Positions 9,314-16,984 of a DNA stretch of 64,000 bases are shown one piece after another. The notes beneath the pieces are model-generated. The model was not told the origin of the DNA, searched no databases, and saw only the letters and a list, made by a program, of their open reading frames with translations. Source of the DNA: Massilia arenae (GTDB lineage Bacteria > Pseudomonadota > Gammaproteobacteria > Burkholderiales > Burkholderiaceae_D); NCBI RefSeq assembly GCF_008014745.1, contig NZ_VPFD01000002.1, forward strand, positions 124,001 to 188,000, given 5' to 3'. Numbering within the stretch: the stretch's first letter is position 1; every line of letters begins with the position of its first letter. The position numbers and the translations under genes are program-made.

Positions 9314-9694
9314 TTATTTCAGGTGATCCGAAATGAGCTTGGTCATTTCGAACATCGAGACTTGTGCCTTGCCGCCGAAAACCGCTTTCAGCTTGTCGTC
9401 GGCATTGATCATGCGGCGATTCGCTGCGTCTTGCAGGTCTTTCGACTTGATGTAATCCCAGACCTTCTTGGTCACTTCGGTGCGCGGCAGCGGCTTGTCG
9501 CCAACGACGGCAGCCAGTGTGGCGGACGGGGTCATGGCTTTCATGAAAGCAGCATTCGGCTTGCGAGCGGCTGCCGGCTTATCGGCCGACTTCGCTGCTG
9601 GTGCTGCCTTTTTTGCTGCCGGCTTGGCCGCTGCAGCAGGCTTGGCAGCGTCTTTTTTTGCTGGCGCTGCAGTGGTTTTTTTGGCTGTTGCCAT
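9314..9694 (-). CDS. SWIB/MDM2-domain protein with basic Ala/Lys-rich tail
   Basis: A 126-residue protein in two parts. The first about 45 residues are almost only Ala, Lys and Pro (KKTTAAPAKKDAAKPAAAAK), like a histone H1 tail. Residues about 50-126 form a SWIB domain (MTPSATLAAVVGDKPLPRTEVTKKVWDYIKSKDLQD, then DDKLKAVFGGKAQVSMFEMTKLISDHL). SWIB domains are best known from eukaryotic SWI/SNF complexes and from chlamydial and betaproteobacterial proteins; a nucleoid or topoisomerase-related role is likely but unproven. The start at 9694 has a perfect AGGAGG seven bases upstream; an upstream in-frame ATG at 9718 lacks one. Confidence 0.87.
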   Translation of the reverse strand: MATAKKTTAAPAKKDAAKPAAAAKPAAKKAAPAAKSADKPAAARKPNAAFMKAMTPSATLAAVVGDKPLPRTEVTKKVWDYIKSKDLQDAANRRMINADDKLKAVFGGKAQVSMFEMTKLISDHLK

Positions 9695-9871
9695 CTTCGA
9701 GCCTCCTAAAACGAACACGTGGAAAAGTGCGTAATTTATCGCACGCCTATATTGGTAGCGTTTTACAGAACGTGCAAGTCTTTTTCAAAACTTTTTCACT
9801 CATAAAACCCGCCAAATGGGCGTTATCGCACACAACAACGCATGAGAACGAAAAAACGCTGACAAGCGGCG

Positions 9872-9906
9872 AAAAAAAACCGCGCAAAGCGATACTTTGC
9901 GCGGTT
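9872..9906 (-). terminator. Intrinsic terminator of ffh
   Basis: On the minus strand CCGCGCAAAG and CTTTGCGCGG form a 10-bp stem around a 5-base loop, followed by a run of eight T residues, 21 bp beyond the ffh stop. Confidence 0.9.
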
Positions 9907-9926
9907 CTCGCCGATTGAGATGCAGA

Positions 9927-11294
9927 TTAGCGCATGCCGGGCATCATCCCCTTCATCCCGCGCATCATCTTCATCAGGCCGCCGCCTTTGAGCTTTTTCA
10001 TCATGGACTGCATCTGGTCGTACTGGTTCAGCATGCGGTTCACTTCCTGCACCTGCACGCCGGCGCCGGCCGCGATGCGGCGCTTGCGGTTGGCCTTGAT
10101 CAGTTCGGGTTTGGCGCGCTCGAGCGGGGTCATCGAGTCGATGATGCCCACCATGCGCTGCACGGATTTTTCGGCCTGGCCCATATTGGCGCCGGCCGCC
10201 GCCTGCTGGAACTGGGCCGGCAGTTTATCCATCAGGCCGGCCATGCCGCCCATTTTCTTCATTTGCGTCAGTTGCGACTTGAAGTCGTTCATGTCGAAGC
10301 GGCCGCCGACCTTGATCTTGTTGGCCAGTTCGGCCGCCGCCTCGGCGTCGACGCCCTTGCGCGCTTCTTCGACCAGCGCCAGGATGTCGCCCATGCCCAG
10401 CACGCGGTTGGCCATGCGGGTGGGGTCGAAAGCCTCGAGGCCATCGAGTTTTTCGGACACGCCGGCGAACTTGATCGGCTTGCCGGTCACGTGACGCACC
10501 GACAGCGCCGCACCGCCGCGCGAATCGCCATCGAGCTTGGTCAGCACGATGCCGGTCAGGGGCAGGGCATCGTTGAAGGCCTTGGCGGTGTTGATCGCAT
10601 CCTGGCCCAGCATGGCGTCGACCACGAACAGGGTCTCGACCGGATTGACGGCGCCGTGCACGGCGGCGATTTCTTGCATCATCGCTTCGTCGATGCCCAG
10701 GCGGCCGGCGGTGTCGATGATCAGGACGTCGTGGTAATGCTTCTTGGCCCAGTCGAGCGCGGCGCGGGCGATGTCGACCGGCTTGTCGCTGGCGGTGGAC
10801 GGGAAGAAGTCGACGCCGACCTGCTTGGACACGGCCTCGAGCTGGGCGATCGCGGCAGGGCGGTAGACGTCGGCCGAGACGGTCAGGACTTTCTTCTTCT
10901 TTTGTTCCTTGAGGTACTTGGCCAGCTTACCCGTGGTGGTGGTCTTACCCACACCCTGCAGGCCGGCCATCAGGATGATCGCGGGCGGCTGCTGGGCGAA
11001 GGAGAGTTGGGTCGCTTCGGGGCCGAGGTCGGCGCCCATCAGGGCGGCCAGCTCTTTCTGCACCACGCCGACCAGGGCCTGGCCGGGCGACAGCGAGCCG
11101 ACGACTTCTTCGCCCAGGGCCTTCTCTTTGACCTTGGCGATGAATTCGCGCACCGCCGGCAGCGCCACGTCCGCCTCGAGCAGGGCCATGCGCACTTCGC
11201 GCAGCATTTCCGCGGTGTTCGCCTCGGTCAGGCGGGCCTCGCCGCGCATGGTCTTGACGACCTTGGCAAGGCGTTGGGTGAGGTTATCTAGCAT
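9927..11294 (-). CDS. ffh: Signal recognition particle protein Ffh (SRP54)
   Basis: The 455-residue GTPase binds 4.5S RNA and signal sequences of nascent membrane proteins and delivers ribosomes to FtsY. An N-domain helix bundle (about residues 1-85) is followed by the G domain with P-loop GLQGVGKTTTTGKLAKYL (about 109-126), DTAGRLGIDE and TKLDGDSRGGAALS. The Met-rich M domain ends in LMKMMRGMKGMMPGMR. Length and domains are standard. In many proteobacteria a ccsA/ypjD-like gene sits divergently next to ffh; here that gene lies about 3 kb away behind an ABC transporter. Confidence 0.97.
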   Translation of the reverse strand: MLDNLTQRLAKVVKTMRGEARLTEANTAEMLREVRMALLEADVALPAVREFIAKVKEKALGEEVVGSLSPGQALVGVVQKELAALMGADLGPEATQLSFAQQPPAIILMAGLQGVGKTTTTGKLAKYLKEQKKKKVLTVSADVYRPAAIAQLEAVSKQVGVDFFPSTASDKPVDIARAALDWAKKHYHDVLIIDTAGRLGIDEAMMQEIAAVHGAVNPVETLFVVDAMLGQDAINTAKAFNDALPLTGIVLTKLDGDSRGGAALSVRHVTGKPIKFAGVSEKLDGLEAFDPTRMANRVLGMGDILALVEEARKGVDAEAAAELANKIKVGGRFDMNDFKSQLTQMKKMGGMAGLMDKLPAQFQQAAAGANMGQAEKSVQRMVGIIDSMTPLERAKPELIKANRKRRIAAGAGVQVQEVNRMLNQYDQMQSMMKKLKGGGLMKMMRGMKGMMPGMR

Positions 11295-11537
11295 GTCTAC
11301 CTAATATAGAAAGAAGCGCAATTCGGACTTGGCGCAGGTTCGCCAACGCGTCATTTTACCTTGTGCCGCCGCTGCCCTGCATACCCCATCGCGCCGAACC
11401 CGGCCTGTCCCGGCCATTTTTCGCCAACGCCGTCGCCTTTTGGCATAACGCAAACACGACCTACGGCTGCCATGTTGTATTGCCTACTCGCCTTTCCGGC
11501 AAGCATGAATCCTAAAAATCGAGGTCAGGAGAAACGT

Positions 11538-12512
11538 ATGAGGCAAATGTTTGGCAAGACATTGATCGCGTTAGCGCTCTTAGACGTGGGAGGGACCGCC
11601 GCGGCCCAGGACGTCGTGCGGCTGGGGAACCTGAAGCTGGCGCATTTCGGCGCGGTGTCCTATATCAAGGAAATCGCGCCGGGCTGCGGCATCCGGGTCG
11701 AGGAAAAGATGTTCGCCAAGGGGCTGGACATCATGCAAGCCATCATCGCCGGCGAACTGGACGTGGGCGCCACCGCGTCCGAGACCGCGATCCAGGGCCG
11801 CGCCGGCGGGGCTCCGGTGGTGGTGGTGGCCGGCTTCGCGCGCGGCGGGGCGCGGCTGGTGGCGCGGCCCGAACTGAAGATAGCGTCGGTGTCCCAGCTC
11901 AAGGGCAAAAAAGTGGGCGTCACCCGCGGCGGCATCCAGGAAGTGCTCCTGATGGCCGAGCTGGCGCGCAACAAGCTGAGCGCCGACACCACCGGCCGCA
12001 AGGACGTGCAGCTGGTCTACCTGTCCTATCCCGAGCTGAACCAGGCGCTGCTGGGCCGCCACATCGACGCGATGATGCAATCCGAGCCGCAGTCGTCGCA
12101 GGCGATCAATATGGGCTTCGGGGTGGAGGTCATGAAACCCTACGGGACGCCGATCGGCGAGCCGGTGCGCACCATGGTCATGACCGAGAAGTTCTACCGC
12201 GAGCGCCGGCCGCTGGCCGAGAAGTTCATGCGCTGCTTCGTCCAGGCCACGCGCACCTTCATCGACCGGCCCGACATCGCCGAACACTATGTGCGCCAGT
12301 CGATGTTCAAGGGCCAGATCACGACCGCCGACTTCCGCGCGGCGATGGCCAATTCGCCGTACTCCTACGACATCACGCCCCGGCACATCCAGGTCACGAC
12401 CGACGTCATGGCGCAGACCGGGGTGGGGCGCATGGCGCGTCCGCCGCTGGCCAGCGACTGGGTCCGTACCGACCTGCTGGTCTCGGCCAAGAAAAGCCTG
12501 AACATCCGGTGA
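11538..12512 (+). CDS. ABC transporter substrate-binding protein (NitT/TauT type)
   Basis: A 324-residue exported protein with a short signal peptide cut after GTAAAQ. The fold signature of the nitrate/sulfonate/taurine binding family is visible in LAHFGAVSYIKEIAPGCGIRVE, the GELDVGATASETAIQGRAGGAPVVVV segment and LKGKKVGVTRGG. The ligand cannot be read from sequence; sulfonates, nitrate, bicarbonate, pyrimidine precursors or an aromatic acid are all possible. AGGAG lies upstream of the ATG at 11538, and the longer open frame upstream is not protein-like. It is the first gene of a three-gene importer operon, 13 bp before the permease. Confidence 0.85.
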   Translation: MRQMFGKTLIALALLDVGGTAAAQDVVRLGNLKLAHFGAVSYIKEIAPGCGIRVEEKMFAKGLDIMQAIIAGELDVGATASETAIQGRAGGAPVVVVAGFARGGARLVARPELKIASVSQLKGKKVGVTRGGIQEVLLMAELARNKLSADTTGRKDVQLVYLSYPELNQALLGRHIDAMMQSEPQSSQAINMGFGVEVMKPYGTPIGEPVRTMVMTEKFYRERRPLAEKFMRCFVQATRTFIDRPDIAEHYVRQSMFKGQITTADFRAAMANSPYSYDITPRHIQVTTDVMAQTGVGRMARPPLASDWVRTDLLVSAKKSLNIR

Positions 12513-12525
12513 GGGAGCATCGATC

Positions 12526-13383
12526 ATGGAACGCATCGAACGACGCAAGGCCCCGCGAAAGAAGCGGCTCCGATGGAACGACGCCGCCACCGGCCTGGTG
12601 GTGCCGGTGCTGGCGATCGCACTCTGGCAATGGGTGGCGGCCAGCGGCCTGGTCGACCGCCAGGTGCTGCCGGCGCCGCTGGACGTGTGGCGCAAGTGGG
12701 TCGACTACCTGCTCCCGCTGGAGCCGTTCGCGCAGTACACCGACGGCGGCTGGCTCACATGGGCGTTGTCCGGCGAGCTGCCGGTGGACGTCATCGCCAG
12801 CCTGTACCGGGTGGTGGTGGGCTTCGCCATCGGCGCCGGGCTGGCGCTGCCGCTCGGGCTGGCGATGGGGGCGAGCCAGCGCGTGCACGCCTGGATGAAC
12901 CCCCTGGTGCAGGTACTGCGGCCGATCCCGCCGATCGCCTACATCCCGCTGGCGATGCTGTGGTTCGGGCTCGGTAATCCGCCGGCGGTGTTCCTGATCG
13001 CGATCGGGGCCTTCTTTCCGGTCTTGATGAACACGATCGCCGGCGTGCGCCAGGTCGACGGCATCTATCTGCGCGCGGCGCACAACCTCGGCGCCGGCAA
13101 GCTGACGATGTTTCTGCGCGTGATCCTGCCGGCGGCGGTGCCCTACATCCTGTCCGGCGTGCGGATCGGGATCGGCACCGCCTTCATCGTCGTGATCGTG
13201 GCCGAGATGATCGCCGTGAACAGCGGCCTGGGGTTCCGCATCTCGGAAGCGCGCGAGTACTTCTGGTCCGACAAGGTCATCGCCGGGATGATCAGCATCG
13301 GTGTGCTGGGCCTCCTGATCGACATCGGCGTGAATCGATTGAACAACCATTTGCTGCGCTGGCACCGCGGCCTGGAGCACTGA
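12526..13383 (+). CDS. ABC transporter permease (NitT/TauT type)
   Basis: A 285-residue inner-membrane protein with about six transmembrane segments (for example VVPVLAIALWQWVAASGLV, VVVGFAIGAGLALPLGLAMG and VFLIAIGAFFPVLMNTIAGV). The EAA loop that touches the ATPase is seen as YLRAAHNLGAGKLTMFLRVILPAAVPYILSGVRIG (about residues 183-217). This is the BPD_transp_1 family, SsuC/TauC-like. It forms the channel of the importer whose binding protein is directly upstream and whose ATPase follows with one base between stop and start. Confidence 0.9.
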   Translation: MERIERRKAPRKKRLRWNDAATGLVVPVLAIALWQWVAASGLVDRQVLPAPLDVWRKWVDYLLPLEPFAQYTDGGWLTWALSGELPVDVIASLYRVVVGFAIGAGLALPLGLAMGASQRVHAWMNPLVQVLRPIPPIAYIPLAMLWFGLGNPPAVFLIAIGAFFPVLMNTIAGVRQVDGIYLRAAHNLGAGKLTMFLRVILPAAVPYILSGVRIGIGTAFIVVIVAEMIAVNSGLGFRISEAREYFWSDKVIAGMISIGVLGLLIDIGVNRLNNHLLRWHRGLEH

Positions 13384-13384
13384 C

Positions 13385-14182
13385 ATGAACGATATCCATA
13401 TCCGTATCGAAGGCGTCAATAAAGTGTTCGGCGCCGAAGACCATGAAGTGGTGGCCCTGCAGGACATCGACCTGGGGCTCGAGCGCGGGCAGTTCACCTG
13501 CCTGCTCGGCCCTTCGGGCTGCGGCAAGTCGACCCTGCTCAATGCGGTGGCCGGTTTCGCGCCGCCGTCTTCCGGGGAGATCCTGGTCGACGGCCGCGCG
13601 GTCACCGGGCCGGGGCCGCAGCGCGGCATGGTGTTCCAGGAATATGCGCTGTTTCCCTGGATGACGGTCGAGCAGAACATCCGCTTCGGCCTCGAGATCA
13701 AGCGCATGCGCGGGCCGGAGATCGACCGCCGGGTGGATGAGCTGCTCAAGCTGCTGTCGCTGGCCGACTTTCGCACCCGCTATCCGAAGGACCTGTCCGG
13801 CGGCATGCGCCAGCGGGTGGCGATCGCGCGCGTGCTGGCGCTCGATTCGCCGATCCTGCTGATGGACGAACCCTTCGGCGCGCTCGACGCGCTCACCCGG
13901 CGCAATCTGCAGGACGAGCTGCTGCGCCTGTGGGCCGAACTCAAAAAGACGATCCTGTTCGTCACCCACAGCATCGAGGAGGCGATCTACCTGGCCGACC
14001 GCATCGTCGTGATGACGTACCGGCCAGGAACGATCAAGCGCGATCTCCTGGTCGAGATCGCGCGCCCGCGCGACCCGGCGGCGCCGGAATTCAACCTGCT
14101 CAAGCGCGAGCTGGGCTTGATGGTGATGGAAGAGCAGGCGCGGCATCACAACGACGAGTTGCGGATGGCGGCGGTGGATTGA
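13385..14182 (+). CDS. ABC transporter ATP-binding protein (NitT/TauT type)
   Basis: A 265-residue cytoplasmic ATPase. Walker A is GPSGCGKSTLL (about residues 42-52), the signature is LSGGMRQRVAIARVLA, Walker B is ILLMDEPFGALDALTRR, and the switch His is in ILFVTHSIEEAIYLADRIVVM. The SsuB/TauB/NrtD subfamily is the closest. It starts immediately after the permease stop, so the three genes form one importer. The C-terminal tail (EFNLLKRELGLMVMEEQARHHNDELRMAAVD) is short and has no added regulatory domain. Confidence 0.93.
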   Translation: MNDIHIRIEGVNKVFGAEDHEVVALQDIDLGLERGQFTCLLGPSGCGKSTLLNAVAGFAPPSSGEILVDGRAVTGPGPQRGMVFQEYALFPWMTVEQNIRFGLEIKRMRGPEIDRRVDELLKLLSLADFRTRYPKDLSGGMRQRVAIARVLALDSPILLMDEPFGALDALTRRNLQDELLRLWAELKKTILFVTHSIEEAIYLADRIVVMTYRPGTIKRDLLVEIARPRDPAAPEFNLLKRELGLMVMEEQARHHNDELRMAAVD

Positions 14183-14191
14183 ACGTCCGTC

Positions 14192-14260
14192 ACATATATA
14201 TATGTAGCGGCGCCATCGGCGGTGGGGAAGGGGGCTTACCACCGGCGTTCGCCGATGGTG
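14192..14260. other. AT palindrome and hairpin ahead of the ccsA-like gene
   Basis: ACATATATATATGT (14192-14205) is a perfect 14-bp palindrome. Just after it CGCCATCGGCG (14211-14221) can pair with CGCCGATGGTG (14250-14260). Together they could be a promoter or operator and a leader hairpin for the gene starting at 14273, which has no clear ribosome-binding site. Confidence 0.4.
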
Positions 14261-14272
14261 TAGACTCTTATT

Positions 14273-15076
14273 ATGCAGAATTCCCTCTTCTTTGCCGCTG
14301 CCTTCCTGTACGCGGTATGCGCCCTGCTGCCGACGCGGCTGGGCGCCGTCATCTCGGGCGTGACCGCCGGGGCCTGGGCCCTGCATGGCGTCGCGCTCGG
14401 CATGGACGTGATGGTGCCGGGACGGCTGCGGGTCGGCTTCGCCATCATGATTTCCAGCGCCTTGTGGGTGTCGGTGCTCGCCTACTGGTTCGAGAACCGC
14501 AATTTCGCCCTCGACAGCCTGCGCCGCCTGGTGATGCCGTTCGCGGCGGCGGCCACCCTGTTGCCGCTGCTGTTCCCGGGCACCCTGACGCCGCTGGCCG
14601 GCAAGACCGCCGCCTTCGGCTGGCATATCGCGGTCGCGGTGCTGGCCTACAGCACCCTGACCATCGCCGCTTTCCACGCCGTGCTGATGGCACTGCAAGA
14701 GACGCGGCTGCATACCCGCACCGCCGGTGGCGGCTGGTTTGGCTCCGCGCTCGACCAGCTCCCGGCCTTGCTCACCATGGAAAAACTGTTGTTCCGTGTG
14801 ATCTGGATCGGCTTCGTCTTGCTCAGCCTGACGGTATTGTCGGGCTTCGTGTTCTCCGAACAGGTGTTCGGCCGGCCGCTGCTGCTCGACCACAAGAGCG
14901 TGTTCGCGCTGCTCTCGTGGGCGCTGTTCGCGGCGCTGCTGGCCGGGCGCAGGTGGCAGGGCTGGCGCGGCAAGACCGCGCTGCGCTTCACGCTGGCAGG
15001 CTTCGCCACCCTGGCGCTGGCCTACGTCGGTAGCCGCTTCGTGCTCGAAGTCGTCCTGCACCGGGGAGTCTACTGA
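14273..15076 (+). CDS. CcsA/YpjD-family cytochrome c assembly-like membrane protein
   Basis: A 267-residue polytopic inner-membrane protein with about eight hydrophobic segments. It resembles the YpjD/CcsA-type members of the cytochrome c assembly family (FGWHIAVAVLAYSTLTIAAFHAVLMALQE and LDHKSVFALLSWALFAALLAGRRWQGWRGKTALRF, with conserved His residues in likely membrane-proximal positions). Members handle haem for c-type cytochromes, but YpjD-type proteins near ffh have no firmly settled role. The stop overlaps the next start (TGATG). Confidence 0.82.
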   Translation: MQNSLFFAAAFLYAVCALLPTRLGAVISGVTAGAWALHGVALGMDVMVPGRLRVGFAIMISSALWVSVLAYWFENRNFALDSLRRLVMPFAAAATLLPLLFPGTLTPLAGKTAAFGWHIAVAVLAYSTLTIAAFHAVLMALQETRLHTRTAGGGWFGSALDQLPALLTMEKLLFRVIWIGFVLLSLTVLSGFVFSEQVFGRPLLLDHKSVFALLSWALFAALLAGRRWQGWRGKTALRFTLAGFATLALAYVGSRFVLEVVLHRGVY

Positions 15077-15324
15077 TGCGTATCTTGTTTTGGATTGGCC
15101 TCATTGTCCTCATCGTGTTCGCCGTGCGCAGCAAGCTGCGCGCGATGGCCAAGCGCCATGGGGTTCCGCCCGATACGGCGCGCGGCCCCGCCGCCCCCAG
15201 CGCCCAGATCGAGGCCATGGCCCAGTGCGCCCACTGCGGCATGTACTTCCCGGCGTCCGAATCGGTGAAGGCCGACGGCCTGGATTACTGCTCGCCGGGC
15301 CACGTGCGCCTGCCGCCGCCGTAG
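15076..15324 (+). CDS. PP0621-type small membrane-anchored zinc-ribbon protein
   Basis: An 82-residue protein with one N-terminal membrane helix (ILFWIGLIVLIVFAV), a basic stretch, and a C-terminal MAQCAHCGMYFPASESV...LDYCSPGH. The CxxC plus a later Cys and His resemble a small metal-binding ribbon. It matches the PP0621 family of unknown function. It overlaps the ccsA-like gene by one base and the histidine kinase starts two bases after its stop, so the four genes from 14273 to 18430 look like one operon. Confidence 0.75.
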   Translation: MRILFWIGLIVLIVFAVRSKLRAMAKRHGVPPDTARGPAAPSAQIEAMAQCAHCGMYFPASESVKADGLDYCSPGHVRLPPP

Positions 15325-15325
15325 G

Positions 15326-16981
15326 GTGAATTCGCCGCTGTCGATGGGCGCGCGGGTTACCCTGTGGCGCACGCTCCAGACCTTCACCGTCACCCGCATC
15401 GTCATCGCCCTGGTGCTGCTGCTGTACCTGGGCATCGACCTGGAAAGCGGTACGCTGCGCCCCGACCCGGTCAATACCGAAACCTGCGTCTTCTATGTGC
15501 TGACCGCGGCGATGTTCGCGCTGGCGGCGCGCTGGCAGCGGCGCTTTTTGATCCAGCTCGGGCTGCAGATCGCGGTTGACCTGCTGGTGATTTCGCTGCT
15601 GTACCTGGCCGCCGGCGGCATGCGCAGCGGCCTGGGCATCCTGTATCTGTTCCCGCTGGCCGGCGCCGCGATCCTGGCGCCGCTGGTGCTGGCGCTGTTC
15701 TCGGCAGCGGTCGCGACCCTGTTCCTGCTCGGCCTGAACCTCTGGCAGCTGGTGATCGAGGGGCGCGACCCGCCCCTGATGCAGGCCGGCCTGTTCGGCG
15801 CCGCCTTCTTCGCCGGCGTGCTGATGGTCAACCGCCTGGCGGCGCGCCTGCTCAAGCAGGAAGAACTGGCGTCCCAGCGCGGCGCCGACCTGCGCATCCA
15901 GCAGGCGATCAACGAGATCGTGATCGCCGACGTCGGCGACGGCATCCTGGTGGTAGGGGAGGACGGCGCCGTCTTTACCGGCAATCCGGCCGCGCGCCGC
16001 ATGCTGGGCTTGCAGGCCGACGCCGGTTTCCTGCTGCATGCCGTGCCGGCCTTCGAGCCGGTGGCGCTGGCCTTCGACGCCTGGCTGGCCGCGCCCGACA
16101 ACGACAAGGGATTCGTCACTCTGAAACCCTATCGCGAAGGCGACGGCGCCGGCGATGGTGAAGCTGAAGTTCGTGGCCGGCGCGACCAGCCGGTGCATCT
16201 TAAATTGCGCTTCGCGCGTGTGGCCGACGGCTTTGATGCGGCCGGCCGCAGCGTGATTTTCATGCAGGACGTGAGCGCCATCGAAAACCAGGCGCAGCAA
16301 CTGAAGCTGGCCTCGATGGGCCGCCTGACCGCCAGCATCGCGCACGAGGTGCGCAACCCGCTGTCGGCGATCGGCCACGCCACCGAGCTGCTGGCCGAAG
16401 ACCTGCACGGCCCGGCCGAGCTGCGCCTGCTGAAGATCGTGCGCGACAACGTGACGCGCGTGAACCGCATGGTGGAAGACATCCTGCAGCTGTCGCGCAA
16501 GGCCCAGCCGAACGGCGAGCCGGTGGCGCTCGGCCCATTCCTCGAAGAGCTGAAGGCCGAATTCTGCGAAATCCACGGCCTGGCCGGTGATATAGTCTAT
16601 ATAGGCGATCCGGGCGGCAGCGCGGTGCGCTTCGATCCGCTGCACCTGCACGAGGTCTTGCTCAACCTGCTGAACAACGCGGTGCGCTACGCCAGCCGCC
16701 AGCCGGCCAGCATCCGCATCTTCCCGGCGCGCGACGCCGCCGGCCGGCGCGAGCTGCACGTGCAGGACGACGGCCCCGGCATCACGCCTGAAGTGCGCGA
16801 CCACCTGTTCGAGCCCTTCTATACTACGTCGAGCAAGGGGACCGGCCTGGGACTCTACCTGGCGCGCGAACTGTGCCTGAACAACGATGCGAAACTCGAT
16901 TATGAATACCGGTTCGACCCGTCCGCGCTGGGGCCGCGCAAGGCCAGCGGCCGCTTTGTCATCACCTTCGCCCTCGAGTAA
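15326..16981 (+). CDS. pilS: Sensor histidine kinase PilS
   Basis: A 551-residue membrane kinase. Six hydrophobic segments fill about residues 20-180, then a PAS-like domain (INEIVIADVGDGILVVGEDGAVFTGNPAARRMLG, about 195-228), then the H-box SIAHEVRNPLSAIGHATELL (about residues 335-354) and the HATPase with LLNLLNNAVRYA and GTGLGLYLARELC. PilS responds to pilin levels in the membrane and phosphorylates PilR, which drives sigma-54 transcription of pilA. The translation starts with GTG at 15326; an ATG six codons later is an alternative. pilR follows after 3 bp. pilA is not in the window. Confidence 0.88.
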   Translation: MNSPLSMGARVTLWRTLQTFTVTRIVIALVLLLYLGIDLESGTLRPDPVNTETCVFYVLTAAMFALAARWQRRFLIQLGLQIAVDLLVISLLYLAAGGMRSGLGILYLFPLAGAAILAPLVLALFSAAVATLFLLGLNLWQLVIEGRDPPLMQAGLFGAAFFAGVLMVNRLAARLLKQEELASQRGADLRIQQAINEIVIADVGDGILVVGEDGAVFTGNPAARRMLGLQADAGFLLHAVPAFEPVALAFDAWLAAPDNDKGFVTLKPYREGDGAGDGEAEVRGRRDQPVHLKLRFARVADGFDAAGRSVIFMQDVSAIENQAQQLKLASMGRLTASIAHEVRNPLSAIGHATELLAEDLHGPAELRLLKIVRDNVTRVNRMVEDILQLSRKAQPNGEPVALGPFLEELKAEFCEIHGLAGDIVYIGDPGGSAVRFDPLHLHEVLLNLLNNAVRYASRQPASIRIFPARDAAGRRELHVQDDGPGITPEVRDHLFEPFYTTSSKGTGLGLYLARELCLNNDAKLDYEYRFDPSALGPRKASGRFVITFALE

Positions 16982-16984
16982 GCC

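Noticed and set aside
11445..11465. A sigma-54 promoter (TGGCAT) before the ABC importer
   Set aside because: The -12 part does not match TTGC at the required spacing.
14192..14205. A third NrdR-like box before the ccsA-like gene
   Set aside because: The AT palindrome is two bases too long for the NrdR core, and the downstream gene has no link to nucleotide metabolism.
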